Source: Ulvibacter sp. MAR_2010_11
GTDB taxonomy: Bacteria > Bacteroidota > Bacteroidia > Flavobacteriales > Flavobacteriaceae
Length of the DNA stretch: 64,000 bases
Direction of reading: 5' to 3'
NCBI RefSeq assembly: GCF_002813135.1
Contig: NZ_PHTY01000001.1
Location: 1,235,501 to 1,299,500, forward strand
In this document: positions 53,420-61,456 of the stretch, piece by piece
How positions within the stretch are numbered: position 1 is the stretch's first letter
Layout: every line of letters starts with the position of its first letter
Translations under genes and position numbers: made by a program
The notes under the pieces: generated by a model
What the model saw: only the letters and a program-made list of their open reading frames with translations
Told to the model about the DNA's origin: nothing
Databases searched by the model: none

Positions 53420-56400
53420 TTACTGAAAAGACCGTAACACATGCAGGGCATTGTTTACCGTTTTTACACCTTCGATGGTAAGTAACAATCGCAAGCCCGT
53501 ACGGGTTTCCTTCTCCTTCATTTTTACCGAATTTGAATTGTTTTGCACATACTGAAGCACTTTCGTAAACGCGGTACTCTGATAAAAAGCACTTTGCTGG
53601 TCGCTCACAAAATAGCCTACCAACTTGCCCTTTTTCATTACCACACGCTCTAAACCCATGGCGATTGCAATCCACTTTATACGTACACTGTTTAGTAAAT
53701 CCCGGGCCTGTTTGGGCAAGGCACCAAATCGGTCAATCAATTCCTTTTCAAACTTCTGAAGCTCTGCTTCTGTCTTTAATTCGTTCAGTTTTGTATACAG
53801 ATTGAGACGTTCGGTGATATTGTTTACATAATCATCGGGGAAGAGCAATTCGAAATCGGTATCGATTACCATTTCCTTTACAAAATCCTTTTTCTCATGT
53901 TCAGAACCCGCATATAGGTCTTTAAATTCTTTCTCCTTGAGTTCATCGATGGCTTCCGCCAAAATCTTTTGATAGGTTTCAAATCCTATTTCATTGATGA
54001 ATCCGCTTTGCTCGCCGCCCAACAAATCGCCGGCACCGCGTATTTCCAAATCCTTCATAGCTATATTCAAACCGCTTCCCAAATCACTGAATTGCTCCAA
54101 AGCCGTGATACGTTTTCTGGCATCGTCGGTCATGGCTGAAAATGGAGGGGTGATAAAATAACAGAATGCTTTTTTATTGCTTCGGCCCACACGTCCGCGC
54201 ATCTGGTGTAAATCGGATAGCCCGAAATTATTGGCGTTGTTAATAAAAATGGTATTGGAGTTAGGAACATCCAACCCACTTTCAATGATCGTGGTAGAAA
54301 CCAGCACATCAAACTCATTGTTCATAAAAGCCAGCATGAGTGTTTCCAGTTTTTTTCCTTCCATCTGTCCGTGGCCAATACCAATTTTGGCATCGGGAAC
54401 CAGACGTTGAATCATCCCGGCTACTTCCTTAATGTTTTCAATACGGTTGTGCACGAAGAAAACTTGTCCGCCGCGCGATATTTCATATCGAATGGCATCT
54501 CTAATGGTCTCTTCCGAAAAACGAATTACATGCGTCTCTACCGGATATCTGTTAGGAGGTGGGGTAGTAATTACCGACAAATCCCGTGCAGCCATCAAAC
54601 TAAACTGAAGCGTTCTTGGAATAGGTGTTGCGGTTAATGTAAGTGTGTCTACATTCTCTTTAATTGTTTTCAGCTTGTCTTTTACAGCGACACCAAATTT
54701 TTGTTCTTCGTCAATTATGAGCAAGCCGAGGTCTTTAAATTCAACCGATTTGTTTACTAACTGGTGGGTCCCAATCACGATATCGAGCTTACCGCTTTTT
54801 AGATCGTCCAGAACAGTACGGCGTTCCCTGGCGGTTCTAAATCTGTTTAAATAATCAACATTTACGGGCATTTCGGATAAACGTTCCGAAAAGGTTCTGT
54901 AATGCTGAAACGCCAAAATGGTGGTAGGCACTAAAATGGCAACCTGTTTGCCGTTGTCTACCGCCTTAAAAGCAGCACGTACTGCCACCTCTGTCTTTCC
55001 GAAGCCAACGTCTCCACAAACAAGTCGGTCCATAGGGCGTTCATTTTCCATATCGCGTTTTACATCTTCGGTGGAAGTAATCTGGTCGGGAGTATCTTCA
55101 TAAATAAAGGAGGATTCCAACTCAAGTTGTAAATACGAATCGGGATCGAAGGCAAATCCTTTTTGTAGTCGTCGTTTGGCGTACAATTCAATTAAATTAA
55201 AGGCAATTTCCTTGACTCGTGTTTTGGTCTTCTGCTTCAGTTTTTTCCAGGCGGCACTTCCCAGTTTGTAAATCTTTGGGGTGGTCCCGTCCTTCCCGTT
55301 GTATTTCGAAATTTTGTGTAAAGAATGTATGCTGAGGTAGAGAATATCGCGTTCACCATAAATTAATTTTATGGCTTCCTGCATCTTGCCTTCCACGTCT
55401 ATTTTTTGGAGTCCGCCAAACTTCCCAATCCCGTGATCTATATGGGTTACATAATCTCCCACTTCCAAATTGGTTAGTTCCTTTAGTGTTATCGCCTGCT
55501 TTTTGGCATATCCATTCTTAAGCTGAAACTTGTGATAGCGTTCAAAAATTTGATGGTCGGTATAGCAAATGTTTCTGTTGTCCAGATCTATAAAGCCCTG
55601 ATACAACGGAAATACCACCGTTTCGAACTGATCCACCTTCTGGTCTGCATCTTCAAAAATATCGTGAAAGCGTTTTGCCTGTTGCTCGCTGCTGCAGAAA
55701 ATATAGTTTTTATAACCATCGGCCGCATTGGCATTCAGGTTTTCTATCAATAAATTGAATTGTTTGTTAAACGAAGGCTGCGGATTGGTATGAAATGCAA
55801 TCGCATTGTCGCCGGCAGTTTTCGCGTTGATGGTAACCGTTGTAAATTCTGAAAGCTGTTTTTTCAGTAGAGCGGAGGTGGTGAATAGTTCCTCGGGTTC
55901 GCTCATTTTCATTTCCCCTTTTGTTTGCTGAAATGCTTCGGAGGCCTTTTTGAAGAGTTTGTCGATGTTACTGCTTAGGAGCTCCTCATTTTTTAAAAAA
56001 ACAACCGTTTTTGAAGCGATGTATTTCAGAAAACTTTCCCGTTGTTCGTCCATCATTTTATTCTCCACATTCGGGATAACGGAAACTTTTTTCACCTGTT
56101 CCAAAGAGAGCTGTGTTTCTACATCGAAGGTTCGGATACTGTCCACATCATCTCCAAAAAATTCGATACGATACGGTTCGTCGTTGCTGAATGAAAATAC
56201 ATCCAGAATACCACCACGCACCGAAAATTCGCCCGGTTCGGTAACAAAATCAGTCCGTTTAAAATTGTAGGCAAAGAGCACTTCATTAACAAAATCGATG
56301 GAAAGATTGTCATTCACTGCAATCTTTAAGGTGTTGCGTTCCAGTTCCTTTCGGGTCACCACCTTTTCGAATAAGGCTTCAGGGTAGGTAACAATTAGTG

Positions 56401-56755
56401 CGGGTTTTTTTCGGGAGTTTATTCTATTTAATACTTCAGACCGCAACAGCACATTGGCATTATCTGTTTCTTCAATTTGATAGGGTCTGCGGTAACTTCC
56501 CGGATAAAACAGGACATTTTGATCGCCCAATAAATTTTCAAGATCGTTGAGGGTATAGGCCGCTTCTTCCTTGTCGTTTAAAATCACTAGAAAGGGAAGT
56601 TCAGCTTTTTTAAATACTTCGGCAATTACTAAAGCGGTTGCCGAGCCAACGAGTCCGGAGATTGAGATATTGGTTTCAGAATTGGAAATAGCTTTCCCTA
56701 GTTTTCGGGTGGACGAAGACTGTGCAAAAAGCGTAGAAACAAGGGCTTTACTCAT
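53420..56755 (-). CDS. mfd: transcription-repair coupling factor Mfd
   Basis: 1111 residues, near the family norm (1148 in E. coli). Domains in order: UvrB-like N-terminus (about 1-330), the RNA-polymerase-interaction CarD-like domain with VGDYVTHIDHGIGKFGGLQKI in pieces (YVTHIDHGIGKFGG, about 440), helicase motifs: Walker A RLVCGDVGFGKTEVAVRAAF (about 575-594), Walker B LLIIDEEQKFGV (about 680), TATPIPRTL, and a second helicase lobe with VHNRIENI and IIESGLDVPNSNTIF. A TRCF C-terminal domain (about 960-1095) completes it. It removes RNA polymerase stalled at lesions. A promoter-like box lies only seven bases upstream of the start. Confidence 0.97.
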   Translation of the reverse strand: MSKALVSTLFAQSSSTRKLGKAISNSETNISISGLVGSATALVIAEVFKKAELPFLVILNDKEEAAYTLNDLENLLGDQNVLFYPGSYRRPYQIEETDNANVLLRSEVLNRINSRKKPALIVTYPEALFEKVVTRKELERNTLKIAVNDNLSIDFVNEVLFAYNFKRTDFVTEPGEFSVRGGILDVFSFSNDEPYRIEFFGDDVDSIRTFDVETQLSLEQVKKVSVIPNVENKMMDEQRESFLKYIASKTVVFLKNEELLSSNIDKLFKKASEAFQQTKGEMKMSEPEELFTTSALLKKQLSEFTTVTINAKTAGDNAIAFHTNPQPSFNKQFNLLIENLNANAADGYKNYIFCSSEQQAKRFHDIFEDADQKVDQFETVVFPLYQGFIDLDNRNICYTDHQIFERYHKFQLKNGYAKKQAITLKELTNLEVGDYVTHIDHGIGKFGGLQKIDVEGKMQEAIKLIYGERDILYLSIHSLHKISKYNGKDGTTPKIYKLGSAAWKKLKQKTKTRVKEIAFNLIELYAKRRLQKGFAFDPDSYLQLELESSFIYEDTPDQITSTEDVKRDMENERPMDRLVCGDVGFGKTEVAVRAAFKAVDNGKQVAILVPTTILAFQHYRTFSERLSEMPVNVDYLNRFRTARERRTVLDDLKSGKLDIVIGTHQLVNKSVEFKDLGLLIIDEEQKFGVAVKDKLKTIKENVDTLTLTATPIPRTLQFSLMAARDLSVITTPPPNRYPVETHVIRFSEETIRDAIRYEISRGGQVFFVHNRIENIKEVAGMIQRLVPDAKIGIGHGQMEGKKLETLMLAFMNNEFDVLVSTTIIESGLDVPNSNTIFINNANNFGLSDLHQMRGRVGRSNKKAFCYFITPPFSAMTDDARKRITALEQFSDLGSGLNIAMKDLEIRGAGDLLGGEQSGFINEIGFETYQKILAEAIDELKEKEFKDLYAGSEHEKKDFVKEMVIDTDFELLFPDDYVNNITERLNLYTKLNELKTEAELQKFEKELIDRFGALPKQARDLLNSVRIKWIAIAMGLERVVMKKGKLVGYFVSDQQSAFYQSTAFTKVLQYVQNNSNSVKMKEKETRTGLRLLLTIEGVKTVNNALHVLRSFQ

Positions 56756-56762
56756 AAAAGGG

Positions 56763-56770
56763 CAAAGATA
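56763..56770 (-). promoter_or_regulatory. putative -7 promoter box for mfd
   Basis: TATCTTTG on the minus strand is a perfect match, seven bases before the ATG at 56755. If real, the transcript would have almost no leader. Confidence 0.4.
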
Positions 56771-56780
56771 GTACGGGGAT

Positions 56781-57929
56781 TTATGATATGAAACAAGAAA
56801 TTAGTTTTTCTACTTCTTCGGGAGAATTATAGACATTAGGAGATACTCTAATGGCATTACCACGATAGGAAACCACTATTTTCTTAGCTGAAATCTCTTC
56901 TTTCAGTGCAGCAATTGTTTTTCCCTGCGTGCTGTAAATTCCGAATAAATGATGGGCTCTAAATTTTGGATCTTCAACGTAATACTCGTTTTTTGGAAGC
57001 TGTTTTAAAAAATCTTGCGTAAGGTTTTTGCAATATTCCTGAATGGCAGCCGGAGTCCATTCCAACAATTGCCGAATAGCTTCCGAAAGCATGGGGGTAA
57101 GAATAAAATTACTGGATTCTCCCACGTCGAAGCGCGTGGCTTTTGGTTTAAAGTTTTCGTTGTAATTTACCAGATTCGAAAAGTTTTCGCTCCCTTCGTG
57201 ATTCATCCAGTTGTTTTCCAACGGATTCCCATGATGGAATTTTTCGCCGTAATAGGCAAGTCCCAAACCATAGGCTCCCAACAACCATTTGTATCCGCCA
57301 CATATTAGCGCATCGGGTTGTATTTCGGCGATAGAAAAGGGCAAGGCGCCAACGCTTTGTGTTCCGTCAATAATTAAATAGGCACCTTCCTCGACAGTGC
57401 GTTTTCTTATAAGTTTTAGGTTGAAAAGTGTGCCATCGGCCCAGTGAATATTCGGGATGGCAACAACTTTGGTTTTCGATGAAATTGCTTCCAGCAAAGC
57501 TTCATTCCAACGTTCGGCACGTCCCACTTCGAGTTTGGGAGCTTTTATTATTTTGAGCACAACTTCTTTTTCGGTTTCCAACTGTTTCCAGGCGTAATAA
57601 TTACTGGGAAATTGTTCTTCAAGGACTACAACTTCGTCACCTTTTTTGAACTCAATATTCTTAATTACGGTTGCAATTCCGTAGGATACCGAGGGAATTA
57701 TAGCGATACATTCGGGATCCGGGGCTTCTATGAGTTGCGCAAAACGTTGTTTTAGCACTATTTTTTCAGAAAAGAAATCACTTTCAGAAATAAAAAAAGG
57801 GGAAGCTTTTTTCCGAAGACTTTCAATGCCAATTTGTTCTACCGAACGCAGCTGCGGCGCCATATAAGCACCGTTGAGATAGATGGCCTCTTCCGATAAA
57901 TTAAAGCGATGTTTCTGATTTGCTAGCAT
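56781..57929 (-). CDS. class V aminotransferase-fold PLP enzyme
   Basis: 382 residues. The PLP Lys is in ICGGYKWLLGAYGLGLAYY (about 205-223); IIPSVSYGIATVIKNI (about 78), VVAIPNIHWADGTLFNL (about 148) and LIIDGTQSVGALPFSI (about 177) are other family patterns. This fold covers cysteine desulfurases, kynureninases and aminotransferases; the sequence lacks the loop Cys of NifS/SufS as far as I can see, so a class V aminotransferase of unknown substrate is the safest name. It is upstream of mfd, 25 bases before it on the minus strand, so the two may share a transcript. Confidence 0.83.
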   Translation of the reverse strand: MLANQKHRFNLSEEAIYLNGAYMAPQLRSVEQIGIESLRKKASPFFISESDFFSEKIVLKQRFAQLIEAPDPECIAIIPSVSYGIATVIKNIEFKKGDEVVVLEEQFPSNYYAWKQLETEKEVVLKIIKAPKLEVGRAERWNEALLEAISSKTKVVAIPNIHWADGTLFNLKLIRKRTVEEGAYLIIDGTQSVGALPFSIAEIQPDALICGGYKWLLGAYGLGLAYYGEKFHHGNPLENNWMNHEGSENFSNLVNYNENFKPKATRFDVGESSNFILTPMLSEAIRQLLEWTPAAIQEYCKNLTQDFLKQLPKNEYYVEDPKFRAHHLFGIYSTQGKTIAALKEEISAKKIVVSYRGNAIRVSPNVYNSPEEVEKLISCFIS

Positions 57930-58030
57930 AGAGGGAAGATACTACTTAAAAGTGAAATTTTCCTTGCTTCAAAAAGTTTTGGATAGGTGTTTTTTACGTG
58001 GTGTTTTCCCAAAAAGTAAAATACTAGTTT

Positions 58031-58038
58031 TATATTTG
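58031..58038 (+). promoter_or_regulatory. putative -7 promoter box for the TerB-like gene
   Basis: TATATTTG is a perfect TAnnTTTG, 17 bases before the start at 58056. Confidence 0.5.
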
Positions 58039-58055
58039 TACTATAAAATTGAACT

Positions 58056-58481
58056 ATGTCATTTACAGATTTATTTGAAAGTGGAGAACATTCCCGAAAC
58101 CTTGGACACTTTGCCTCCATTGCCAGTATTGCAGCAGTGGACGGAGACATAAATCCTGAAGAGGAAAAGATGTTGAAACGGTTTGCGAGAAAATTGGATA
58201 TTAGCGAATCTGAATATACGCAAGTATTAAAAAATCCTACAAAATACCCTATCAATCCACCCAATACCTCCGAAAAACGTTTGGAGCGGATGCACGATTT
58301 ATTTGAAATGATCTTTGCCGATCACGAAATTGACGATCACGAGCGATTTCTAATTGAAAGATATGCCATTGGTTTGGGATATTCTGTGGAGTTGGCTCAA
58401 AAACTAATCAAACGTTCTATCCAAATTTATAGTGGGGGACTCGATTTGGAAGATTACAGATACTTATTGAACAAGAAATAA
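58056..58481 (+). CDS. TerB-like protein
   Basis: 141 residues, all helical. The TerB/DjlA pattern includes HFASIASIAAVDGDINPEEEKMLKRFARKL in pieces (IASIAAVDGDINPEE, about 20-34) and IFADHEIDDHERFLIERYAIGLGY (about 86-109), with acidic D/E clusters expected to bind a metal. Such domains are linked to tellurite resistance or metal sensing but are common as single genes of unknown role. There is no ter operon here. Single gene with its own promoter box. Confidence 0.8.
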   Translation: MSFTDLFESGEHSRNLGHFASIASIAAVDGDINPEEEKMLKRFARKLDISESEYTQVLKNPTKYPINPPNTSEKRLERMHDLFEMIFADHEIDDHERFLIERYAIGLGYSVELAQKLIKRSIQIYSGGLDLEDYRYLLNKK

Positions 58482-58510
58482 GCTTCTGCTTGCATTGCGT
58501 CTAACAGTTT

Positions 58511-59515
58511 TTATTGTTTTTTCATAAATTCTTCGGCCTTTTCCACCATCAATTTACTTCCGCAGAAAAAGGGCACACGCTGGTGTAATTTTGTAGGTTG
58601 AATATCGAGAATACGTTGAAAACCGTTGCTCGCTTTCCCTCCGGCTTGTTCTGCTATATAGGCCATAGGGTTACATTCATAAAGCAGGCGTAATTTACCT
58701 TCAGGGTCTTTAGAAGTATTGGGATAAATGTAGATTCCTCCTTTTATCATATTTCTGTGAAAATCGGATACCAAAGAGCCTATATAGCGTGAAGTATAAG
58801 GGCGATCTTCTTCTTCCTTCTGACAATACTTTATATAATCTTTCACCCCCTGCGGAAAGTGAACATAATTACCTTCGTTCACAGAATATATACTTCCTTT
58901 TTCGGGGTATCTCATATTGGGATGTGACAAATAATAGGTGCCAATTGCCGGATTTAAGGTAAAACCGTTCACCCCGTGACCCGTTGTATAGACTATCATG
59001 GTTGAGGTTCCGTACACTATATATCCCGCGGCTACCTGGCGGTTACCCGGTTGTAGAAAATCATCTAAAGTAACGGGAATTCCTTCGGGTGTAATTCTTC
59101 GGTAAATCGAAAAAATTGTCCCCACCGAAACGTTAACATCGATGTTTGAAGAACCGTCCAAAGGGTCAATAAGCACTACATATTTGTTGTCGTTCTTTTT
59201 GTTTCTTCCCTGTATTGTAATAAAATCGTCTTCTTCTTCACTGGCAATTCCGCAGACAATCTCTCTGTTGGTCAATGTTTTAATAAAGGCTTCGTTGGCG
59301 TAGACATCTAGTTTTTGTTGGTCTTCTCCTTGAATGTTGGTATCCCCTGCCGCACCCAAAATATCTACCAATCCCGCTTTGTTCACCTCGTGGTTTACCA
59401 CTTTTGCCGCCAGACGAATAGAGTTTATAAGTCGGGATAATTCCCCGGAAGAATATTTAAACTCACTTTGATTTTCAATAATGAATTCGCCTAAGGTCTG
59501 ATTCTGTTTTGCCAT
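58511..59515 (-). CDS. fbp: fructose-1,6-bisphosphatase class I
   Basis: 334 residues from the ATG at 59515 ([12 protein letters not shown]); 11 extra in-frame residues upstream are unlikely. The metal-binding motif [22 protein letters not shown] in pieces ([18 protein letters not shown], about 115-132), EEEDDF before it, and the substrate-binding [20 protein letters not shown] in pieces ([13 protein letters not shown], about 244-256) and [16 protein letters not shown] are those of class I enzymes. It acts in gluconeogenesis. Convergent with the TerB-like gene, divergent from the GNAT gene. Confidence 0.96.
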   Translation of the reverse strand: MAKQNQTLGEFIIENQSEFKYSSGELSRLINSIRLAAKVVNHEVNKAGLVDILGAAGDTNIQGEDQQKLDVYANEAFIKTLTNREIVCGIASEEEDDFITIQGRNKKNDNKYVVLIDPLDGSSNIDVNVSVGTIFSIYRRITPEGIPVTLDDFLQPGNRQVAAGYIVYGTSTMIVYTTGHGVNGFTLNPAIGTYYLSHPNMRYPEKGSIYSVNEGNYVHFPQGVKDYIKYCQKEEEDRPYTSRYIGSLVSDFHRNMIKGGIYIYPNTSKDPEGKLRLLYECNPMAYIAEQAGGKASNGFQRILDIQPTKLHQRVPFFCGSKLMVEKAEEFMKKQ

Positions 59516-59602
59516 TGTGAAGGATAAGGTAATGTGAATTTGGCGCAAATATCGTGATTTTTAGGAAAATGAACCCGATATTTGTCACGCAAAACCCATG
59601 TC

Positions 59603-60082
59603 ATGGAAATAAAGATTCGAAAAGCTACAAAAGAAGACATGTCCAGTGTTCGCGATCTTATTGTTGAACTCGCTGTTTTTGAAAAAGAACCCGATGCAGT
59701 CGAAGTTACTGTTGAAGATCTACAAGAGGCAGGATTTGGGTCAGATCCAAAGTTTTCCTGCTTTGTCGCCGAGTTTGAAGCAACGATTGTAGGTATGGCT
59801 TTGGTCTATTTCCGATTTTCAACTTGGAAGGGCCGCACCCTGCATTTAGAAGATTTAGTGGTAAAGGAACGTATGCGCGGAAAAGGCGTGGGAGAGGCCT
59901 TGTATACTCAGGTTTTAAAATTTGGTCATGAAAAAGGTGTGAAGCGGGTGCAATGGGAGGTTCTGGGATGGAATGAAGGCGCTATCAAGTTTTATGAGCG
60001 TAGCGGGGCTAATGTTTTACGGGACTGGCATGTGGTGCATATGGACGAAAAAGGAATGCAAAATTATTTAGAAAAGTTATAG
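59603..60082 (+). CDS. GNAT family N-acetyltransferase (diamine-type)
   Basis: 159 residues from the ATG at 59603 (MEIKIRKATKEDM); a TTG upstream is less likely. The acetyl-CoA motif is VVKERMRGKGVGEALYTQV in order (about 93-111), and the later GWNEGAIKFYERSGANVL has the Tyr and Gly of the spermidine/diamine acetyltransferase group. Its place between fbp and lysC is a flavobacterial arrangement. A palindrome (60098-60117) separates it from lysC, and its stop is 15 bases before that palindrome. Confidence 0.85.
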   Translation: MEIKIRKATKEDMSSVRDLIVELAVFEKEPDAVEVTVEDLQEAGFGSDPKFSCFVAEFEATIVGMALVYFRFSTWKGRTLHLEDLVVKERMRGKGVGEALYTQVLKFGHEKGVKRVQWEVLGWNEGAIKFYERSGANVLRDWHVVHMDEKGMQNYLEKL

Positions 60083-60097
60083 TTTTTCGGTTTTGAG

Positions 60098-60117
60098 CTA
60101 AGCGTAATTACGCTTAG
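60098..60117. promoter_or_regulatory. 20-bp perfect palindrome upstream of lysC
   Basis: CTAAGCGTAA (60098-60107) and TTACGCTTAG (60108-60117) are exact reverse complements with no spacer. It lies 33-52 bases before the lysC start at 60150. It could be an operator, or a hairpin in the transcript; it has no T-run. Confidence 0.45.
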
Positions 60118-60149
60118 AGAAATCGGGTTTTTAAAAGACAATGTTATAA

Positions 60150-61406
60150 ATGAAGGTTTTTAAGTTTGGTGGGGCTTCTGTAAAAGATGCCGAAGGCGTT
60201 AAAAATGTGGTCGCTGTTTTGGAAGCGACCCGGGAGCAAAATCTTGTAGTGGTCATCTCCGCCATGGGGAAAATGACCAATGCTTTGGAAGTGGTGGTTT
60301 CCAATTTTTTTAAAGATGAAAGCGCTTTGGAAGCTTCGGTAAGCGATGTTTACGATTATCACATGAAGATTCTTTCCGGACTGTTTGCCACAACATCTCA
60401 CCCGGTATATGGAAAAATTAATGTCCTTATTAAAGAATTAAAAGGGTTTTTAAAAAGATCGAAATCCAGAAACCACGCCTTTATCTACGATCAGGTGGTT
60501 TCTTTTGGAGAACTTATTTCAACAACCATTGTTTCAGAATATCTTCAGGATCACGGAATCAAAAATATCTTTTTAGACGTTCGCAGCTGTATTCATACCG
60601 ATGCCAACTATCGCGATGCCAATGTAAACTGGGAATCGACGCAGCAAGCCATTCAAGAGAAGGTTGGTAAAAAAGGGATTACGGTTACTCAAGGATTTTT
60701 AGGGTCCGAAAGCACCAATAATTTCACAACTACGCTGGGACGTGAGGGTAGTGATTACACGGCTGCGATTTTTGCGTATTGTCTCAATGCAGACAGTGTA
60801 ACGATTTGGAAAGATGTACCCGGTGTGTTGAATGCCGACCCGAGGTATTTCAGTAAAACCACCTTGTTGAATCATATTTCATACCGTGAAGCGATTGAAT
60901 TGGCGTTTTACGGCGCTTCAGTAATTCACCCGAAAACTCTACAACCCTTGCAGCGCAAGGAAATTCCCTTGTTTGTAAAATCCTTTTTGGAGCCCTTAAA
61001 CCCGGGAACCTGTGTTGGAAAGGGTGTGTTATTAAATCCGCTTATTTCCTGTTTTATTCTAAAGAAAAATCAGGTGCTTATTTCCTTGTCTTCTTTGGAT
61101 TTCAGCTTTATGATGGAAAATCATATTGGCGATGTGTTTCGCTGGCTGCATGAATTTAAAATGAAGGTGGAATTAATTCAGAATTCGGCCATTAGCTTTT
61201 CGGTTTGCGTAGACAACAAATACGATACTTTGGAGCCTTTATTGGCAAAGTTGCGTGAGCGATTTAAAGTAAAATGGAACGAAGGGGTGACCTTGTATAC
61301 CGTTCGACATTCAAAACCATCAGAGATTAAGGCCCTTACCGAAAATAAACAAGTTCTTTTAAAGCAGGAAAGTAGGGAGACAGTACAGGTAGTGGTAAAA
61401 GAATAG
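60150..61406 (+). CDS. lysC: aspartate kinase (monofunctional)
   Basis: 418 residues. The kinase opening FKFGGASVKDAEGVKNV in pieces (KVFKFGGASV, residues 2-11; Ala replaces Thr of the usual KFGGTSV), the GREGSDYTAAIFAYCLNAD loop (about 193-212, a variant of the GRGGSD motif), and VTIWKDVPGVLNADPR (about 215-230) are clear. A C-terminal ACT-like regulatory region (about 300-395) may sense lysine or threonine. It phosphorylates aspartate for the lysine/threonine/methionine route. No homoserine dehydrogenase is fused. The OlsF-like gene follows about 50 bases later. Confidence 0.93.
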   Translation: MKVFKFGGASVKDAEGVKNVVAVLEATREQNLVVVISAMGKMTNALEVVVSNFFKDESALEASVSDVYDYHMKILSGLFATTSHPVYGKINVLIKELKGFLKRSKSRNHAFIYDQVVSFGELISTTIVSEYLQDHGIKNIFLDVRSCIHTDANYRDANVNWESTQQAIQEKVGKKGITVTQGFLGSESTNNFTTTLGREGSDYTAAIFAYCLNADSVTIWKDVPGVLNADPRYFSKTTLLNHISYREAIELAFYGASVIHPKTLQPLQRKEIPLFVKSFLEPLNPGTCVGKGVLLNPLISCFILKKNQVLISLSSLDFSFMMENHIGDVFRWLHEFKMKVELIQNSAISFSVCVDNKYDTLEPLLAKLRERFKVKWNEGVTLYTVRHSKPSEIKALTENKQVLLKQESRETVQVVVKE

Positions 61407-61421
61407 TACAGATTGTTTCGC

Positions 61422-61429
61422 TATATTTG
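61422..61429 (+). promoter_or_regulatory. putative -7 promoter box for the acyltransferase gene
   Basis: TATATTTG matches exactly, 28 bases before the ATG at 61457, and overlaps a possible TTG start that I reject. Confidence 0.45.
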
Positions 61430-61456
61430 TCTTTCGTAACAACCAAAGAACTCTCC

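Noticed and set aside
58056-58481. Tellurite resistance gene
   Set aside because: A lone TerB-like domain without terC, terD or terZ is not evidence for tellurite resistance.
61427-61456. TTG start for the acyltransferase
   Set aside because: The TTG lies inside a perfect -7 promoter box; the ATG at 61457 fits better.
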